Assembly (NCBI GenBank): GCA_036267255.1
Contig: DATAWK010000043.1
Coordinates: 62,001-126,000 of the forward strand
Direction of reading: 5' to 3'
Origin: DATAWK01 sp036267255
GTDB taxonomy: Bacteria > Acidobacteriota > Terriglobia > Terriglobales > Acidobacteriaceae
Length of the DNA stretch: 64,000 bases
This document shows, in pieces, positions 53,364 through 63,900 of the stretch. How positions within the stretch are numbered: position 1 is the first letter of the stretch; the number at the start of each line of letters is the position of its first letter. The notes under the pieces were generated by a model, which saw only the letters and a list, made by a program, of their open reading frames with translations, did no database searches and was not told the origin of the DNA. The position numbers and the translations under genes were made by a program.

Positions 53364-53660
53364 ATGAAAGAATTGAAAATGCCGCACGGCTCGAACATCT
53401 TCCGGGCTATCTGTGTTGGAGCGGCCCTGGCCGTGATGTTGTTGGCCACTGGATGTTCCCGTGCGCCAACATTCAACATTCTAGGGTCGTTCTTTCCATC
53501 CTGGATACTTTGCGGACTGATCGGCATCCTGCTTGCCGCCGCGGTACGGTTGCTTTTTGTGCGCACGAAGCTGGAGCAGGAACTTTTGCCGCTCATCGTG
53601 GTGTACCCCTGTTTGGCCGCATTTTTTACATTTACGCTATGGCTGCTGTTCTTCAGCTGA
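53364..53660 (+). CDS. YtcA-like small lipoprotein/membrane protein
   Basis: 98 residues from ATG 53364 (a GTG one codon earlier is possible). A lipobox-like segment (LLATGC at about 27-32) is followed by SRAPTFNILGSFFPSWILC and two helices with conserved AVRLLFVRTKLE between them, matching YtcA/DUF1656-like partners of HlyD-FUSC efflux systems. It sits between the TolC and HlyD genes, where such small subunits normally occur. Confidence 0.75.
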   Translation: MKELKMPHGSNIFRAICVGAALAVMLLATGCSRAPTFNILGSFFPSWILCGLIGILLAAAVRLLFVRTKLEQELLPLIVVYPCLAAFFTFTLWLLFFS

Positions 53661-53678
53661 TTCCGGAGAGGAGATGCG

Positions 53679-54911
53679 ATGCCCGAAAACGACACTGCCC
53701 CGCAGCGCAAACGTCTGGGCAGGATTGTGAGCATTTCTATCATCGCCGGAGCGTTGATTACCGGCCTGATGGTGGTGCACGAGACGAACGAATACCCGCG
53801 CACCGACGACGCTGAGGTGTTTGCCAACTTCATCGGCATCGCTCCCCAGGTGGACGGCCCAATTACGCAACTTGCCGTGCAGGACAATGCCTTTATCAAA
53901 CAGGGAGGATTGCTGTTTGAGATCGATCCGCGACCTTATGAATATGCCCTGCAAAAAGCACGCTCCGACCTGAATACGCTGGAGGGTCAGATCATTGACC
54001 AGCGCAGAACCATTGCGTCCCAGGTGAGTGCAGTCGGAGCTGCCCAGGCAAATACAGTCAGCGCCGCCGCAAACGTTGACCGTGCGGCTGCAGCAGTCAA
54101 CGAAGCGAAGGCCAATGTCGCGGATGCAAAGGCAGCTCTCGACAGGGCCAAGGCGGAATTACAGTACCAGACAAACAACTTTCACCGCATCGAACCACTC
54201 CTGGCGAAACAATTTGTCACTGTAGATCAGGTGGACCAGGCCAGGACGGCCGTTACAGCCCGGGAACAGGCTGTGCATCAGGCGCGCGCGCAACTGATTC
54301 TGGCCGAGGCGCAAGTGCAATCTTCCAACGCGCAATACGAACAGGCGAAGGCCGCCATGCAACAAAGCCATGCGCAACTTGGCCAGTCGGAGCACAGTGT
54401 TCTGACCATCGAGCCGCTTACGGCCCAGCGCGAGGGGCGAGCCGCTGTCATTCGTAACGCTGAGTACAACCTGAACAACTGCAGAGTCTATGCTCCCTTC
54501 GATGCTCGCGTGACCAACCTGACCATCTCGCAGGGCGCTTACGCACACACGGGTCAGCAAGTCTTCACTTTGATCGATACGCGTACGTGGTGGGCGGTGG
54601 CAAACTTTCGCGAAACGCAGCTCCAGCACATTCACCCTGGAATGCATGCCGATGTGTATGTTCTCTCCCGGCCAAACAAGAAATACGATGGCGTGGTGGA
54701 TAGTGTTGGCTTCGGCGTTCAACCGGACACAACCCTGGTCGGCTCGTTTACACCGGGACTGCCGGACGTTCAGCGTTCCCTCAACTGGGTGCACCTGGCT
54801 ACACGCTATCCGGTACGCATCCGCATCCAGGCACCGGAGTCCGAACCATTTCGCCTCAGCGAATCCGCCGTCGTGGTCATTCGAGGAGACATCTCTGGAA
54901 AGGCGCGGTAG
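53679..54911 (+). CDS. HlyD/EmrA-type membrane fusion protein
   Basis: 410 residues. A single N-terminal helix (IVSISIIAGALITGLMVVH) anchors it. The biotinyl-lipoyl strands are NFIGIAPQVDGPITQLAVQDNAFIKQGGLLFEIDPRPYEYAL and, at the far side, NNCRVYAPFDARVTNLTI. A long coiled-coil hairpin lies between (about 90-230). It links the inner-membrane FUSC pump to TolC across the periplasm. It is 18 bases after the ytcA-like gene and two bases before the pump gene. Confidence 0.9.
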   Translation: MPENDTAPQRKRLGRIVSISIIAGALITGLMVVHETNEYPRTDDAEVFANFIGIAPQVDGPITQLAVQDNAFIKQGGLLFEIDPRPYEYALQKARSDLNTLEGQIIDQRRTIASQVSAVGAAQANTVSAAANVDRAAAAVNEAKANVADAKAALDRAKAELQYQTNNFHRIEPLLAKQFVTVDQVDQARTAVTAREQAVHQARAQLILAEAQVQSSNAQYEQAKAAMQQSHAQLGQSEHSVLTIEPLTAQREGRAAVIRNAEYNLNNCRVYAPFDARVTNLTISQGAYAHTGQQVFTLIDTRTWWAVANFRETQLQHIHPGMHADVYVLSRPNKKYDGVVDSVGFGVQPDTTLVGSFTPGLPDVQRSLNWVHLATRYPVRIRIQAPESEPFRLSESAVVVIRGDISGKAR

Positions 54912-54913
54912 CC

Positions 54914-57133
54914 ATGTCACTCCAGGCCGAGACGCTGCCTGCCGGTGCGCCGCCGGGCGGGCTCGATCACGCAGCAACATGGTTCTGGAGCTTTCTTAAA
55001 ACTGAGCTTGCTCCCTATCCGGGGCGAACCTGGGTAGTTGGCCGCATGACCATCGCGGCGACCATCGTCATGCTTGTGGTGATGACCTTCCGTCTACCGA
55101 GCGGATTCCTCGGCGCTATTTTCACGCTCTTTCTCAGCCGAGAAAATCCTACGGCGACGTTGCGCGCCGGAGTTCGGATCGTGGTTGCATTCGCGGTCGC
55201 GACTGCCTACAGCATGGTGGGCATCATGATATTGGTGGACGATCCGCTCACTCATTTTCTGTGGATCCTTGCAACGCTTTTTATCGCCTTCTACCTGATT
55301 CGGATTATTCCCGACTACGCCACCGCTGTAGCATTTGGCTTTATGATCGCGGGTGCGATTCCGCTGTGGGATGAGACGACCCTGAACGTGAATACGCGCG
55401 TGGAGAACACGCTATGGCTGGCGTTTTCCGTGCTCCTTGGCACGGCGGTGACGATTGCCGTCGAGTATGTGTTCCGCAGAGTCCATCCCACGACCGACCT
55501 GACCCTGAGTATCGAGAGCCGCCTTCAGGTCGTTGAGGATGTCTTGAGAAATATTGCCGCAGACCTCCCTCCCAACGACGCATTGGAAAAGAGTATTTCG
55601 CTTTATGAGAGCCTTGGCATATCGCGGCTGCGAAGGCTGCTGGTCCGCTCCGGATACAGCCCTCATTTCATCGCGCAGATGAACGCGGCTGTCGCGCTGC
55701 TGGGACGTTTGGTCGATCTTGCCGCGAGTCTGCGGAGTTTCTGCGTGGGCCATCCGAGCGCGCTCAGCGCGGTTGATCGAAAGCGATGCGAGCATCTCGC
55801 AGATAGGATTTCCATCCTGCATCGAGATTTCAATCGGCTCCAGGTGTCTGAAAAAATTGCCCCTCCCGTATCGGATGAGCCATCGAACCTGCCTTTCCTG
55901 AGCACTATGGAAAGGACAGTCGCTCTCATCCCACAGACATTTTCCGGTTCCAAATCCATTGAGAAATTTGTTGTTGCGCCGATCGATGAAGAAATTCGAC
56001 AACGGCTGCTTGTTCCCGACGCCTTCTCCAATCCAGCCCACATCCAATTCGCCATACGGGGCATGCTGGCGGCGACCACCTGCTACGTTCTATACACGGC
56101 AGTCGCGTGGCCAGGTCTGAGTACTTCGATTGCAACGTGTATTATCACCGCGCTATCGACGGTTGGTTCGTCGCGTCAGAAGCAGTTTCTCAGACTGGGA
56201 GGAGCGATCCTGGGCGGTATTATTTTCGGAATGGGAGCACAGATATTCGTACTTCCTTACCTTGATTCGATTGCCGGATTCACGGTTCTGTTTGCGGTGG
56301 TCACTGCGATTTCAGCATGGATCGGCACGGCAACGCCGCGACTTTCCTATCTCGGCGTACAGCTCGCCCTTGCCTTCTACCTGATCAATATGCAGGAGTT
56401 CGCGATCCAAATTTCACTGTCCATTGCACGGGACCGCGTCTTTGGAGTGCTGCTTGGCCTGATGTCGATGTGGCTCATCTTTGACCGCCTGTGGGTACGA
56501 GATGCGCTGGACGAAATGCAGGCCATCTTCTCGCGCAATCTGGAACTGATGGCGGAACTTGCCGAACAACTGCTAACGGAAGACAGGAATGAAGCTGTCC
56601 AACGGGTTCGCCAGTTGCGCGATCAGATCAACGCAGGCTTTCAGGCAGTGAATGAGCAAGCCGACGCAGTTCTTTTTGAATTTGGCCCTTCGCGCGAACA
56701 TAAACTGAAGGTCCGCGAAGATATCAAGCGATGGCAACCCTCGCTTCGCACGCTGCTATTGGTGCAGATTACGTCTTCTCAATATCGCATCGAGAAGCCC
56801 CTGATAGAACTGCCTGAAGCAATTGCCGCAGCGCACATTGCCTTCGAAAAAGATATCGCCCACGTAATGCGCGCGATGGCGGACGAGATCAGCGGAAAAG
56901 CCTTAGAGACAGGACCAGATATCCAGGCATCCGCCATGAACCTGCAACAGGAAATTCGAAAATATTATGAAGGTCGCGGCCTTCCGATTTCTACGCAAGC
57001 CTCGGACGTGATCCGCCTCACAGAAGATCTTGCGTCTATTCTTGCCCCGCTGTATGAGGACATCCGCGCCACCTTCGCAAACGCACCCGCAGGCATGCGC
57101 GGCCTCTCCCAATACAAACAACAAGAGGCTTGA
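54914..57133 (+). CDS. FUSC/AaeB-family inner-membrane efflux pump
   Basis: 739 residues. Two sets of membrane helices (about 45-175 and 385-520) each followed by a cytoplasmic alpha-helical region is the fusaric acid resistance/AaeB layout. The first set includes IAATIVMLVVMTFRLPSGFLGAIFTLFLSRENPTATLRAG; the second AIRGMLAATTCYVLYTAVAWPGLSTSIATCIITALSTVGSS. Such pumps export aromatic carboxylic acids. It is the last gene of the tolC-ytcA-hlyD-FUSC operon and converges on the response regulator 11 bases later. Confidence 0.88.
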   Translation: MSLQAETLPAGAPPGGLDHAATWFWSFLKTELAPYPGRTWVVGRMTIAATIVMLVVMTFRLPSGFLGAIFTLFLSRENPTATLRAGVRIVVAFAVATAYSMVGIMILVDDPLTHFLWILATLFIAFYLIRIIPDYATAVAFGFMIAGAIPLWDETTLNVNTRVENTLWLAFSVLLGTAVTIAVEYVFRRVHPTTDLTLSIESRLQVVEDVLRNIAADLPPNDALEKSISLYESLGISRLRRLLVRSGYSPHFIAQMNAAVALLGRLVDLAASLRSFCVGHPSALSAVDRKRCEHLADRISILHRDFNRLQVSEKIAPPVSDEPSNLPFLSTMERTVALIPQTFSGSKSIEKFVVAPIDEEIRQRLLVPDAFSNPAHIQFAIRGMLAATTCYVLYTAVAWPGLSTSIATCIITALSTVGSSRQKQFLRLGGAILGGIIFGMGAQIFVLPYLDSIAGFTVLFAVVTAISAWIGTATPRLSYLGVQLALAFYLINMQEFAIQISLSIARDRVFGVLLGLMSMWLIFDRLWVRDALDEMQAIFSRNLELMAELAEQLLTEDRNEAVQRVRQLRDQINAGFQAVNEQADAVLFEFGPSREHKLKVREDIKRWQPSLRTLLLVQITSSQYRIEKPLIELPEAIAAAHIAFEKDIAHVMRAMADEISGKALETGPDIQASAMNLQQEIRKYYEGRGLPISTQASDVIRLTEDLASILAPLYEDIRATFANAPAGMRGLSQYKQQEA

Positions 57134-57144
57134 GCGCGCTTTGA

Positions 57145-57843
57145 TTAGCGCGCGGATGACGAACCCAAACAGTAGCCCTGGCCCTGCACTGTAAGAATCA
57201 ACTTCGGCTGTTTGGGATCTTCTTCCAGTTTCTGGCGGAGCGCACCGACATGAACATCCACCGTGCGCGTTGAGGGAATAAAACTATACGACCAGACTTC
57301 CTTGAGCAACTCTTCGCGGGTGATGGTGCGATCCGCGTGATCCAAGAAGTAACAGAGGAGCTTATATTCTCTTGGAGCCAGATCGACTAACTCTCCGTTC
57401 CGCGTAACTCGCGTACGCTGGCGATCGACACAAATTGTACCGAATTGCCATATCTCCGGAGCGCCAACTTCTCGTGGATTAGAGCGGCGCAGCAAGGCTT
57501 CCACGCGCGCCAGGAGCTCCGGCATTTCAAACGGTTTGGTCAGATAGTCGTCCGCACCAAGTTTGAGACCGACAACCTTATCCGTTGTCTGGCCTCGCGC
57601 GGTGAGCATAAGAATGGGTGTGTCGATTTTCTCCTGGCGCAGATCGCGGCAGACATCGATTCCAGAACGCCTGGGCAACATCCAGTCAAGCAATATCAAA
57701 TCAAAGCGCTGCGTGCTGGCGCGGAGGAAGGCAGTTTCTCCGTCATGCACAACTTCCACTTCATAACTTTCGCTGCGAAGACGGTCGCTTAATGTGAGCG
57801 CAAGCCCGGCTTCATCTTCGACCAGCAAAATACGTTGTGACAT
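57145..57843 (-). CDS. OmpR/PhoB-family response regulator
   Basis: 232 residues. The receiver domain has the acidic pocket E9/D10/E11 (VEDEAG), the phospho-acceptor D53 (LILLDWMLP) and the conserved TARGQTTDKVVGLKLGADDYLTKPF block. The C-terminal winged helix has LAPREYKLLCYFLDHADRTITREELLKEVW and TRTVDVHVGALRQKL. It lies nine bases after the sensor kinase gene and is the last member of an RND-adaptor-kinase-regulator set, so it probably controls that pump. Confidence 0.95.
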   Translation of the reverse strand: MSQRILLVEDEAGLALTLSDRLRSESYEVEVVHDGETAFLRASTQRFDLILLDWMLPRRSGIDVCRDLRQEKIDTPILMLTARGQTTDKVVGLKLGADDYLTKPFEMPELLARVEALLRRSNPREVGAPEIWQFGTICVDRQRTRVTRNGELVDLAPREYKLLCYFLDHADRTITREELLKEVWSYSFIPSTRTVDVHVGALRQKLEEDPKQPKLILTVQGQGYCLGSSSAR

Positions 57844-57852
57844 GGAAACATA

Positions 57853-59760
57853 TTATCCTGAACGCGATGGCTCAGACGTAAGCGCATGCACGTCCTTATC
57901 GTGCGCAACCGGAACATGCAAGGTGAATGCGCTTCCTTTGCCGGGAGAACTTTCCACCGTGATTCGGCCGTGGAGTCCTTCCATCATCTTGCGGGTGAGG
58001 CTTAGGCCAAGCCCGGTTCCGCGTATCTGCGAATCCCGTGCATCCCGGGCACGGTAGAACGGCTCGTAGATATGCGAAAGTTCTTCCGGTGCGATACCGG
58101 CGCCAAAGTCTTTCACGCAGATCAGAACGCGGTCTTCGCCGTTTTCGTGCACAGTGGACACATCAAGAAAAATCCGCCGTCCGTCGCTTCCATATTTCAA
58201 AGCATTGCTGAGCAGGTTCTGCAAACATTGCTGCAGAATGGGCGCGTTCGTGAGGAGCATGGGAAGATCGTCCGGGATATTCACTTCCATCAAAACACCT
58301 GCGCTTTGAATCAATGGGCGCTCGATTGCGAGTACCTTTTCAACGATATCTGTCACTGCCGCGTTTTCCAGGCGGTAACGGAGGACATCGGAGTGCATCT
58401 GCGCAAAATCCAAGATGTGATCGACCATTCCCGACAAGTGCTGGCTTTCTTTGTGGATCAGAACCCCGTAATCGCGAACGCGATCTCCTTCGGTGACAAC
58501 TCCATCCGCAAGGTTCTCCGCTGCCGAGCGGATGACTGCCAATGGAGTGCGCAGTTCATGCGAAACTTCTGAGGCAAATTCCATTTGGATCTGAGCAAGC
58601 CTGCGCGCCCGCCGGGTGGCCACAAGAATTGTAATGAGACTGACAAGAAGCATCACGAGAACAACCGCGCTGACTGCAAGGTCCCGGCGACGCATGCCGA
58701 TGACAGCAGCATCGACAGATCCCGCACGATATCTCACCGATATTTCCCATCTTGATATGTCGGATACCGACAACTGGACCGGGCCGGGCACTACGCCTGG
58801 GATCATCGCGGAAGAAGGCGGCCTTGGCGCGGTGCGGTACGGCATCAAATTGTCGAGCAAGGGAATGATCGCGTCGGCGTGCGCGAAGGGTACGTCCGGA
58901 ACATGTTTGTCGGATTGATAAACGACTCTCCGCTCGTGATTTCCATTGTGTCCAATAAGCTGAAAAACAAACCCATTGGATAGAGGGAAATATTTTCGTC
59001 CCAAGTCCGGCAGATATACCTGTTCAAAATCCTGAGGACTGAACACAATGAAGAGATACCCAAAAAGCCGGGGGCGCTTAGGATCTTTATTGCTGCCAAG
59101 CGCATAGATGGGATGAATCAATGCGGGAACCCGTTCGTCCCACACCCAGGCTTGTGAATATCGCGGCAACATATTCGTGCGAACGCGCGTCTGAGTAGAA
59201 AATGAGAGCAGCGATTCCGGCCACGCCACCGGCACAAGCTTGCGGGTTTGCGGATTAAATTTTAGTAGAGTATCCGTCCGGCCATTGGATTGTGGCCAGA
59301 TGTAGAGGCTACCGATGAGTTCAGCATGGCGCGACATCCGGTGCCAAACGGCGTAGCGATCGAATAGACGGCCCACAAGAACGGCTGGTTCACGCGGCTG
59401 GGCTGCCTGAAGTGTCTGACAAATTCCCAGCAAGTCCTGTGCGAAAGCCAACTGAAAACTGCTGGTGGATCGTTGTAGATTTTGCTGAAGACGACCACGT
59501 TCCGCCTCGCTGACCTTCATGCTCCAGCGTAACTGCAGGACGGCAAGCGCCAGCAACATGGTAATCAGGCCTGCGATGGGCAAAGCGCTGGTTATCATCC
59601 CGGTAAGCCAATGGCGTTGTTTCGGCTGCATCAGGGCAACAATAATTGGTGCTGCGGTTCGTGGCAAGCGCCCATGAGGAATTGGGATGGGCATGCGCGA
59701 AACGGCAGAGGCGGGCGACCCCACAATCGATGCTGCGGTCCATGCCTCGGTCCATGCCAC
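57853..59760 (-). CDS. Membrane sensor histidine kinase
   Basis: 635 residues from GTG 59760, supported by GGAGG six bases ahead. Two membrane helices (about 55-77 and 361-383) enclose an approximately 280-residue periplasmic sensor of no recognised type. The dimerisation/phosphoacceptor box is SHELRTP with H401. The ATPase has the N box NLLSNALKYGSDG, DFGAGI and RGTGLGLSLTRKM. It lies between the adaptor gene and its cognate regulator. The large extracytoplasmic sensor suggests a compound or envelope signal rather than a simple ion. Confidence 0.92.
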   Translation of the reverse strand: MAWTEAWTAASIVGSPASAVSRMPIPIPHGRLPRTAAPIIVALMQPKQRHWLTGMITSALPIAGLITMLLALAVLQLRWSMKVSEAERGRLQQNLQRSTSSFQLAFAQDLLGICQTLQAAQPREPAVLVGRLFDRYAVWHRMSRHAELIGSLYIWPQSNGRTDTLLKFNPQTRKLVPVAWPESLLSFSTQTRVRTNMLPRYSQAWVWDERVPALIHPIYALGSNKDPKRPRLFGYLFIVFSPQDFEQVYLPDLGRKYFPLSNGFVFQLIGHNGNHERRVVYQSDKHVPDVPFAHADAIIPLLDNLMPYRTAPRPPSSAMIPGVVPGPVQLSVSDISRWEISVRYRAGSVDAAVIGMRRRDLAVSAVVLVMLLVSLITILVATRRARRLAQIQMEFASEVSHELRTPLAVIRSAAENLADGVVTEGDRVRDYGVLIHKESQHLSGMVDHILDFAQMHSDVLRYRLENAAVTDIVEKVLAIERPLIQSAGVLMEVNIPDDLPMLLTNAPILQQCLQNLLSNALKYGSDGRRIFLDVSTVHENGEDRVLICVKDFGAGIAPEELSHIYEPFYRARDARDSQIRGTGLGLSLTRKMMEGLHGRITVESSPGKGSAFTLHVPVAHDKDVHALTSEPSRSG

Positions 59761-59775
59761 GAAGTGCCTCCATTC

Positions 59776-60987
59776 TTACGGCTGGTTCTGACGCGTGGCC
59801 GGGCTATTGTCCAGTTTTGGCGTGACGCGGGTGTTCGAGCGCAATTCTTCCGTGCCGCGCAGCGCCACTTCCTGTCCGGCATCCAGATTGCCGAATACTT
59901 CCACTTCTTCGCCCGAGGCCGCGCCGGTCTTGACCTTCACCCATTCCGTCTCCTTGTTACGAATGCGGATGACAAACGTTTCCTCCATGGAGCGGACGAC
60001 GGAAGAGGACGGAACAAAAAGTGTCGGCTGGTCATGGCGCTCTGGCCACATGACCTGCGGATACATGCCAGGGGCCAATCGTCCGGAGGAATTATCCACA
60101 TCCAGCTCCACCGGCATGGTTCTTGTTTTTACATCGACAGACTGCGCCAACCGGGCAACTTTGCCATGAAATGTTTCATTCGGATAGGTTGCAACGTTGA
60201 ATGCAACATTGGCTCCGGGACTGATGGTTGCCACCGACATTTCCGGTACTGCGACCACCAGGCGAAGGCGCGAGACCTGGGAGATGTTGAGCATGGGAAT
60301 CTGCGATCCACCACCCCCACCGGGCCCGACCAGAGCGCCAGGATGCACATTACGGCTGGTGACAACGCCATCAAATGGAGCAACGATGCGCAGGTAGCCC
60401 GCAATTTCTTCGACAGACTTGAGCGTGGCGCGGGCGGCATCGACGGCCTGGCTCAAGGCGAGTTGCCGAGCGCGGTCTGCGACCGCCGTCTGCTGCGCGA
60501 TTTGCAATTCATTGTCGGAAATTACGCCGGGCGTTGCGGCAGCGGCCTTGAGGCGTTGATAGGTGGCTTCATCCGCAGCGGTTTTGGCTTCGGCCTCCAC
60601 GCGGCGCGACTCCGCACTTTGCAGCTTTGCCTGCGCTTCCACGCGTTGCGAGGTCAACTCCGGAGCTACCAACTGCGCCAGCAATTCTCCCTGATGGACC
60701 TTCGATCCTCGATCGACGCCGATCCATTGCACGAATCCAGTCACCTTGGGATAAACAGCAACGACTTCATACGGCTGCAACTCGCCGGGCAGAGGGGTCG
60801 TGACATTCAGCGCGTGTGATGTGACCAACGCCGTATCGACGACAGGTATGGAAGAAGCGTCCAGTGCGTTGGCGGATGCATCCGCATGCGCATTTGCCCG
60901 CGCGCTGCGGTCACACCCGGAGAAAGCCCACATCGCGGGGAATGCCAAGACGGAGAAAAAGAGGATGGAGTGACGAGAAAATTTCAT
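59776..60987 (-). CDS. RND periplasmic adaptor lipoprotein
   Basis: 403 residues. A lipoprotein signal (LAFPAMWAFSGC) precedes a membrane-fusion protein: lipoyl strands (VVAVYPKVTGFVQWIGVDRGSKVHQGELLAQL and YLRIVAPFDGVVTSRNVHPGALVG), a helical hairpin, then beta-barrel and membrane-proximal domains (VPSSSVV...VKVKTGAASGEEVEV). A PGGGGGS stretch after the second lipoyl strand is a slightly unusual flexible insertion. Its start overlaps the pump stop by four bases, so the two are coupled. Confidence 0.9.
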   Translation of the reverse strand: MKFSRHSILFFSVLAFPAMWAFSGCDRSARANAHADASANALDASSIPVVDTALVTSHALNVTTPLPGELQPYEVVAVYPKVTGFVQWIGVDRGSKVHQGELLAQLVAPELTSQRVEAQAKLQSAESRRVEAEAKTAADEATYQRLKAAAATPGVISDNELQIAQQTAVADRARQLALSQAVDAARATLKSVEEIAGYLRIVAPFDGVVTSRNVHPGALVGPGGGGGSQIPMLNISQVSRLRLVVAVPEMSVATISPGANVAFNVATYPNETFHGKVARLAQSVDVKTRTMPVELDVDNSSGRLAPGMYPQVMWPERHDQPTLFVPSSSVVRSMEETFVIRIRNKETEWVKVKTGAASGEEVEVFGNLDAGQEVALRGTEELRSNTRVTPKLDNSPATRQNQP

Positions 60988-63900
60988 TCGGGCACCTTGT
61001 CGGAGTCAGTAAGACCAGCCGGCGGCCGGGATGGCGAATTGCCGCCAGTAAAGCTGCCGGTATCGTCGGGATCGAGCGATGCGGAATCTGTGCCGGCTTT
61101 GCGCTGTGCAAGCGTGAAGACTGCAGGCAGAACCAGCAATGTGGCCAGAGTGGAGGCAACAAGGCCACCGATGACGGCGCGTCCCAAGGGAGCTGTCTGC
61201 TCCGCTCCTTCGCCGAGTGCAAGCGCCAACGGGATCATGCCGGCGATCATGGCGATGCTGGTCATGAGAATGGGACGCAGGCGGCTGTGCGCCCCGTAGA
61301 GCGCAGCTTCCAGCGAAGTGTATCCGGCACGGCGATGTTGTTCGGCGAAGGTGACCAGCAGGATCGAATTCGCCACGGATACGCCAATCGCCATAATGGC
61401 GCCCATGAAGGATTCCAGATTGAGCGTCGTTCCAGTCACCAACAGCGCAATCATTACGCCCGCGATGACCGCCGGAGTGGTGGACACCACAACCAACGCC
61501 AGCCGCGGGGACTGAAAATTTGCCGAAAGCAGCAAAAAGATTACGATGATCGCCGCGCCCAGGCCCTCGGCCAGACTCTTCAGGGTTTCGCGCAAGGGCG
61601 CAATCTGGCCGCGCACCTGCACGGTGACGCCGCGCGGAGGTGCTCCTGCGCGCTTCAACGCCGCATCGATTTGCCGGGAGACACGCCCCAGGTCATCTCC
61701 TTCAATATTCGCTGTGAGTGTGACCATCCGCTCCATGTTGTGGCGGTCGTATTCGCCGACGGTATTGCCGTAGTTCACCTGAGCCACATCTCCCACGTTC
61801 GGATGATCGGAAGGACCACCCTGCATCAACGGGATGCTTGCGATGTCCTGCGCGGAAGAGATCTGGGCCTGCGGCAATTCCACCTGAACCTGATAGGTAA
61901 TTCCGCTGTGCGGGTCCTGCCAGAAATTACGGGCGACAAAACGACTGGAAGCCGTAGCCGTAGCCAGCGACCTGGCTATCTGCTCTACGGTTACACCGAG
62001 CTGGCCGGCGCGTTCCCTGTCTATATCGACATCGATGCTTGGGGTATCGAGTGCCTGCCCGTACTGCAGGTCCCGGAGAGAAGGAATGCGCTGGAGCTCT
62101 GCCCTCACGAGCTCGGCATAGGCACGATCCGCCGAAAGGTGCACGCCACTGATAGCGACCTCAACCGGCGTCGGCGAACCCAGATCCATCACCTGACTTA
62201 CGATGTCTCCTGGCTCGAAGGAGAAGGCTACATCTGGAAATTGCTGCGCGAATGCTTTTCGCAGACGCTCTTCCACATCGCGGACGCGCAGCTTGCTGCC
62301 CGGCTTCAATCCCACCTGCATGACAGCTTCCTGCGAACCACTGGTCCACACATAAATGCTGTTGATGGGATAGCCCGGTGGATGCGTGCCGACATATCCG
62401 AGAGTGATCGCTACATTCTCCGGTCCAACGGTTGCGCGAACGACATCCAGCACGCGCAGAGCCAGACGCTCTGTAACCTCAATGCGTGTTCCCGCCGGCG
62501 CTCGCATACGAAACTGAAGTTGTCCCGCGGAGACACGGGGGAAAATCTCCCGGCCCAGTTGCGGAACAAACAAAAGAAGCAAGAGCCCAACGACTGCCGC
62601 ATATACCAGGACGACGAACCGGCTCCGACTCAGCCCACTTGCCAGGCGTTTTCCGTACTCCTCGCGGAAACGGCTGAAGCTGAACCGTCCCTGCGCTTCC
62701 GCAAACTGGTGATGATGGCGCAGGAACCATATCGACAGCACCGGCACCAGTGTGCTGGATAGCAAAAAAGACGCAATCATGGCAAAGCCGACCGCAACGG
62801 AAAGCGGTACGAACAGCGCTCGCGTGACACCTGTCATTAGAAAGGAGGGCACGAACACGGCAAGAATCGAGAACATCGCGAGTAAGCGCGGCACCAAGGT
62901 TGCTTTTGTAGCGTTTAACACGGCGCGTGGGACAGAAGGTTCCACCAGTAACTGACTATGAATGTTTTCGACGGCGACTGTCGCCTCATCGACCAGAATG
63001 CCGACGGCAAGGGCGAGTCCGCCGAGCGTCATAATGTTGATGGTCTGGCCCGTCAGCCACAAACCCACAACAGCGCCCAATAGAGCGAATGGAATGGTCA
63101 CGACAATGATCGCGGCGCTGCGCCAATCTTTGAGGAAGAGAAGAACCATGAGGCCTGTCAGCCCTGCGCCTAATAATCCCTCACGGATGAGTGACTGCAA
63201 CGAGTGGCTTACGAAGCCGGATTGATCGAAGGCGAGTTCGATCGAAACGTCCGGCGGCAACACCTCACGAATTTTCGGCAGGCTCTCTTTCACTTCCCGG
63301 ATAACGTCCAGCGTCGATGCATCTGCGTGCTTGGTGACCGGCAGATATACGGCACGGCGGCCGTTCACCAGCGCATAGCCAAGCGTGACGTCGTTCGAAT
63401 CCTGCACCGTTCCGATATCACGAATAAAAACAGTGGGGCCTGCGCCTGTGCGCACAGGCAGATCGGCAAACTCGCGAATGTCCGTGACCACGGAGTTGAC
63501 CGGCGTAATGCGATTCAGCGAGCTGGTGCGAACGCTGCCCGCGGGCAGAACGACGTTGCCGGCCAGAACCGCCTTCACCACTTCATCAGCAGACATGCGA
63601 TAGGAGTGCAGACGCTCCGGATCGACATGGATCACGATGGTGCGTGGGCTGCCTCCAAAGGGCGGCGGCGCGGAAACTCCCGGCAGTGTCGCAAACAACG
63701 GACGGACTCGATTCAACGCGAGATCGTCCAGTTCTCCCACGTCGCGCGAATGACTGGTTAGTATCAGATCCCCGACCGGCACACTTCCGGCATCGAAACG
63801 CAGGACAAAAGGAGGCACCGTTCCCGCAGGCATGTATGCCCGCGCGCGTTCCACGTAGGCCACCGTCTGCGCGAGCGCCTGGTTCATGTCTGTGCCGGGC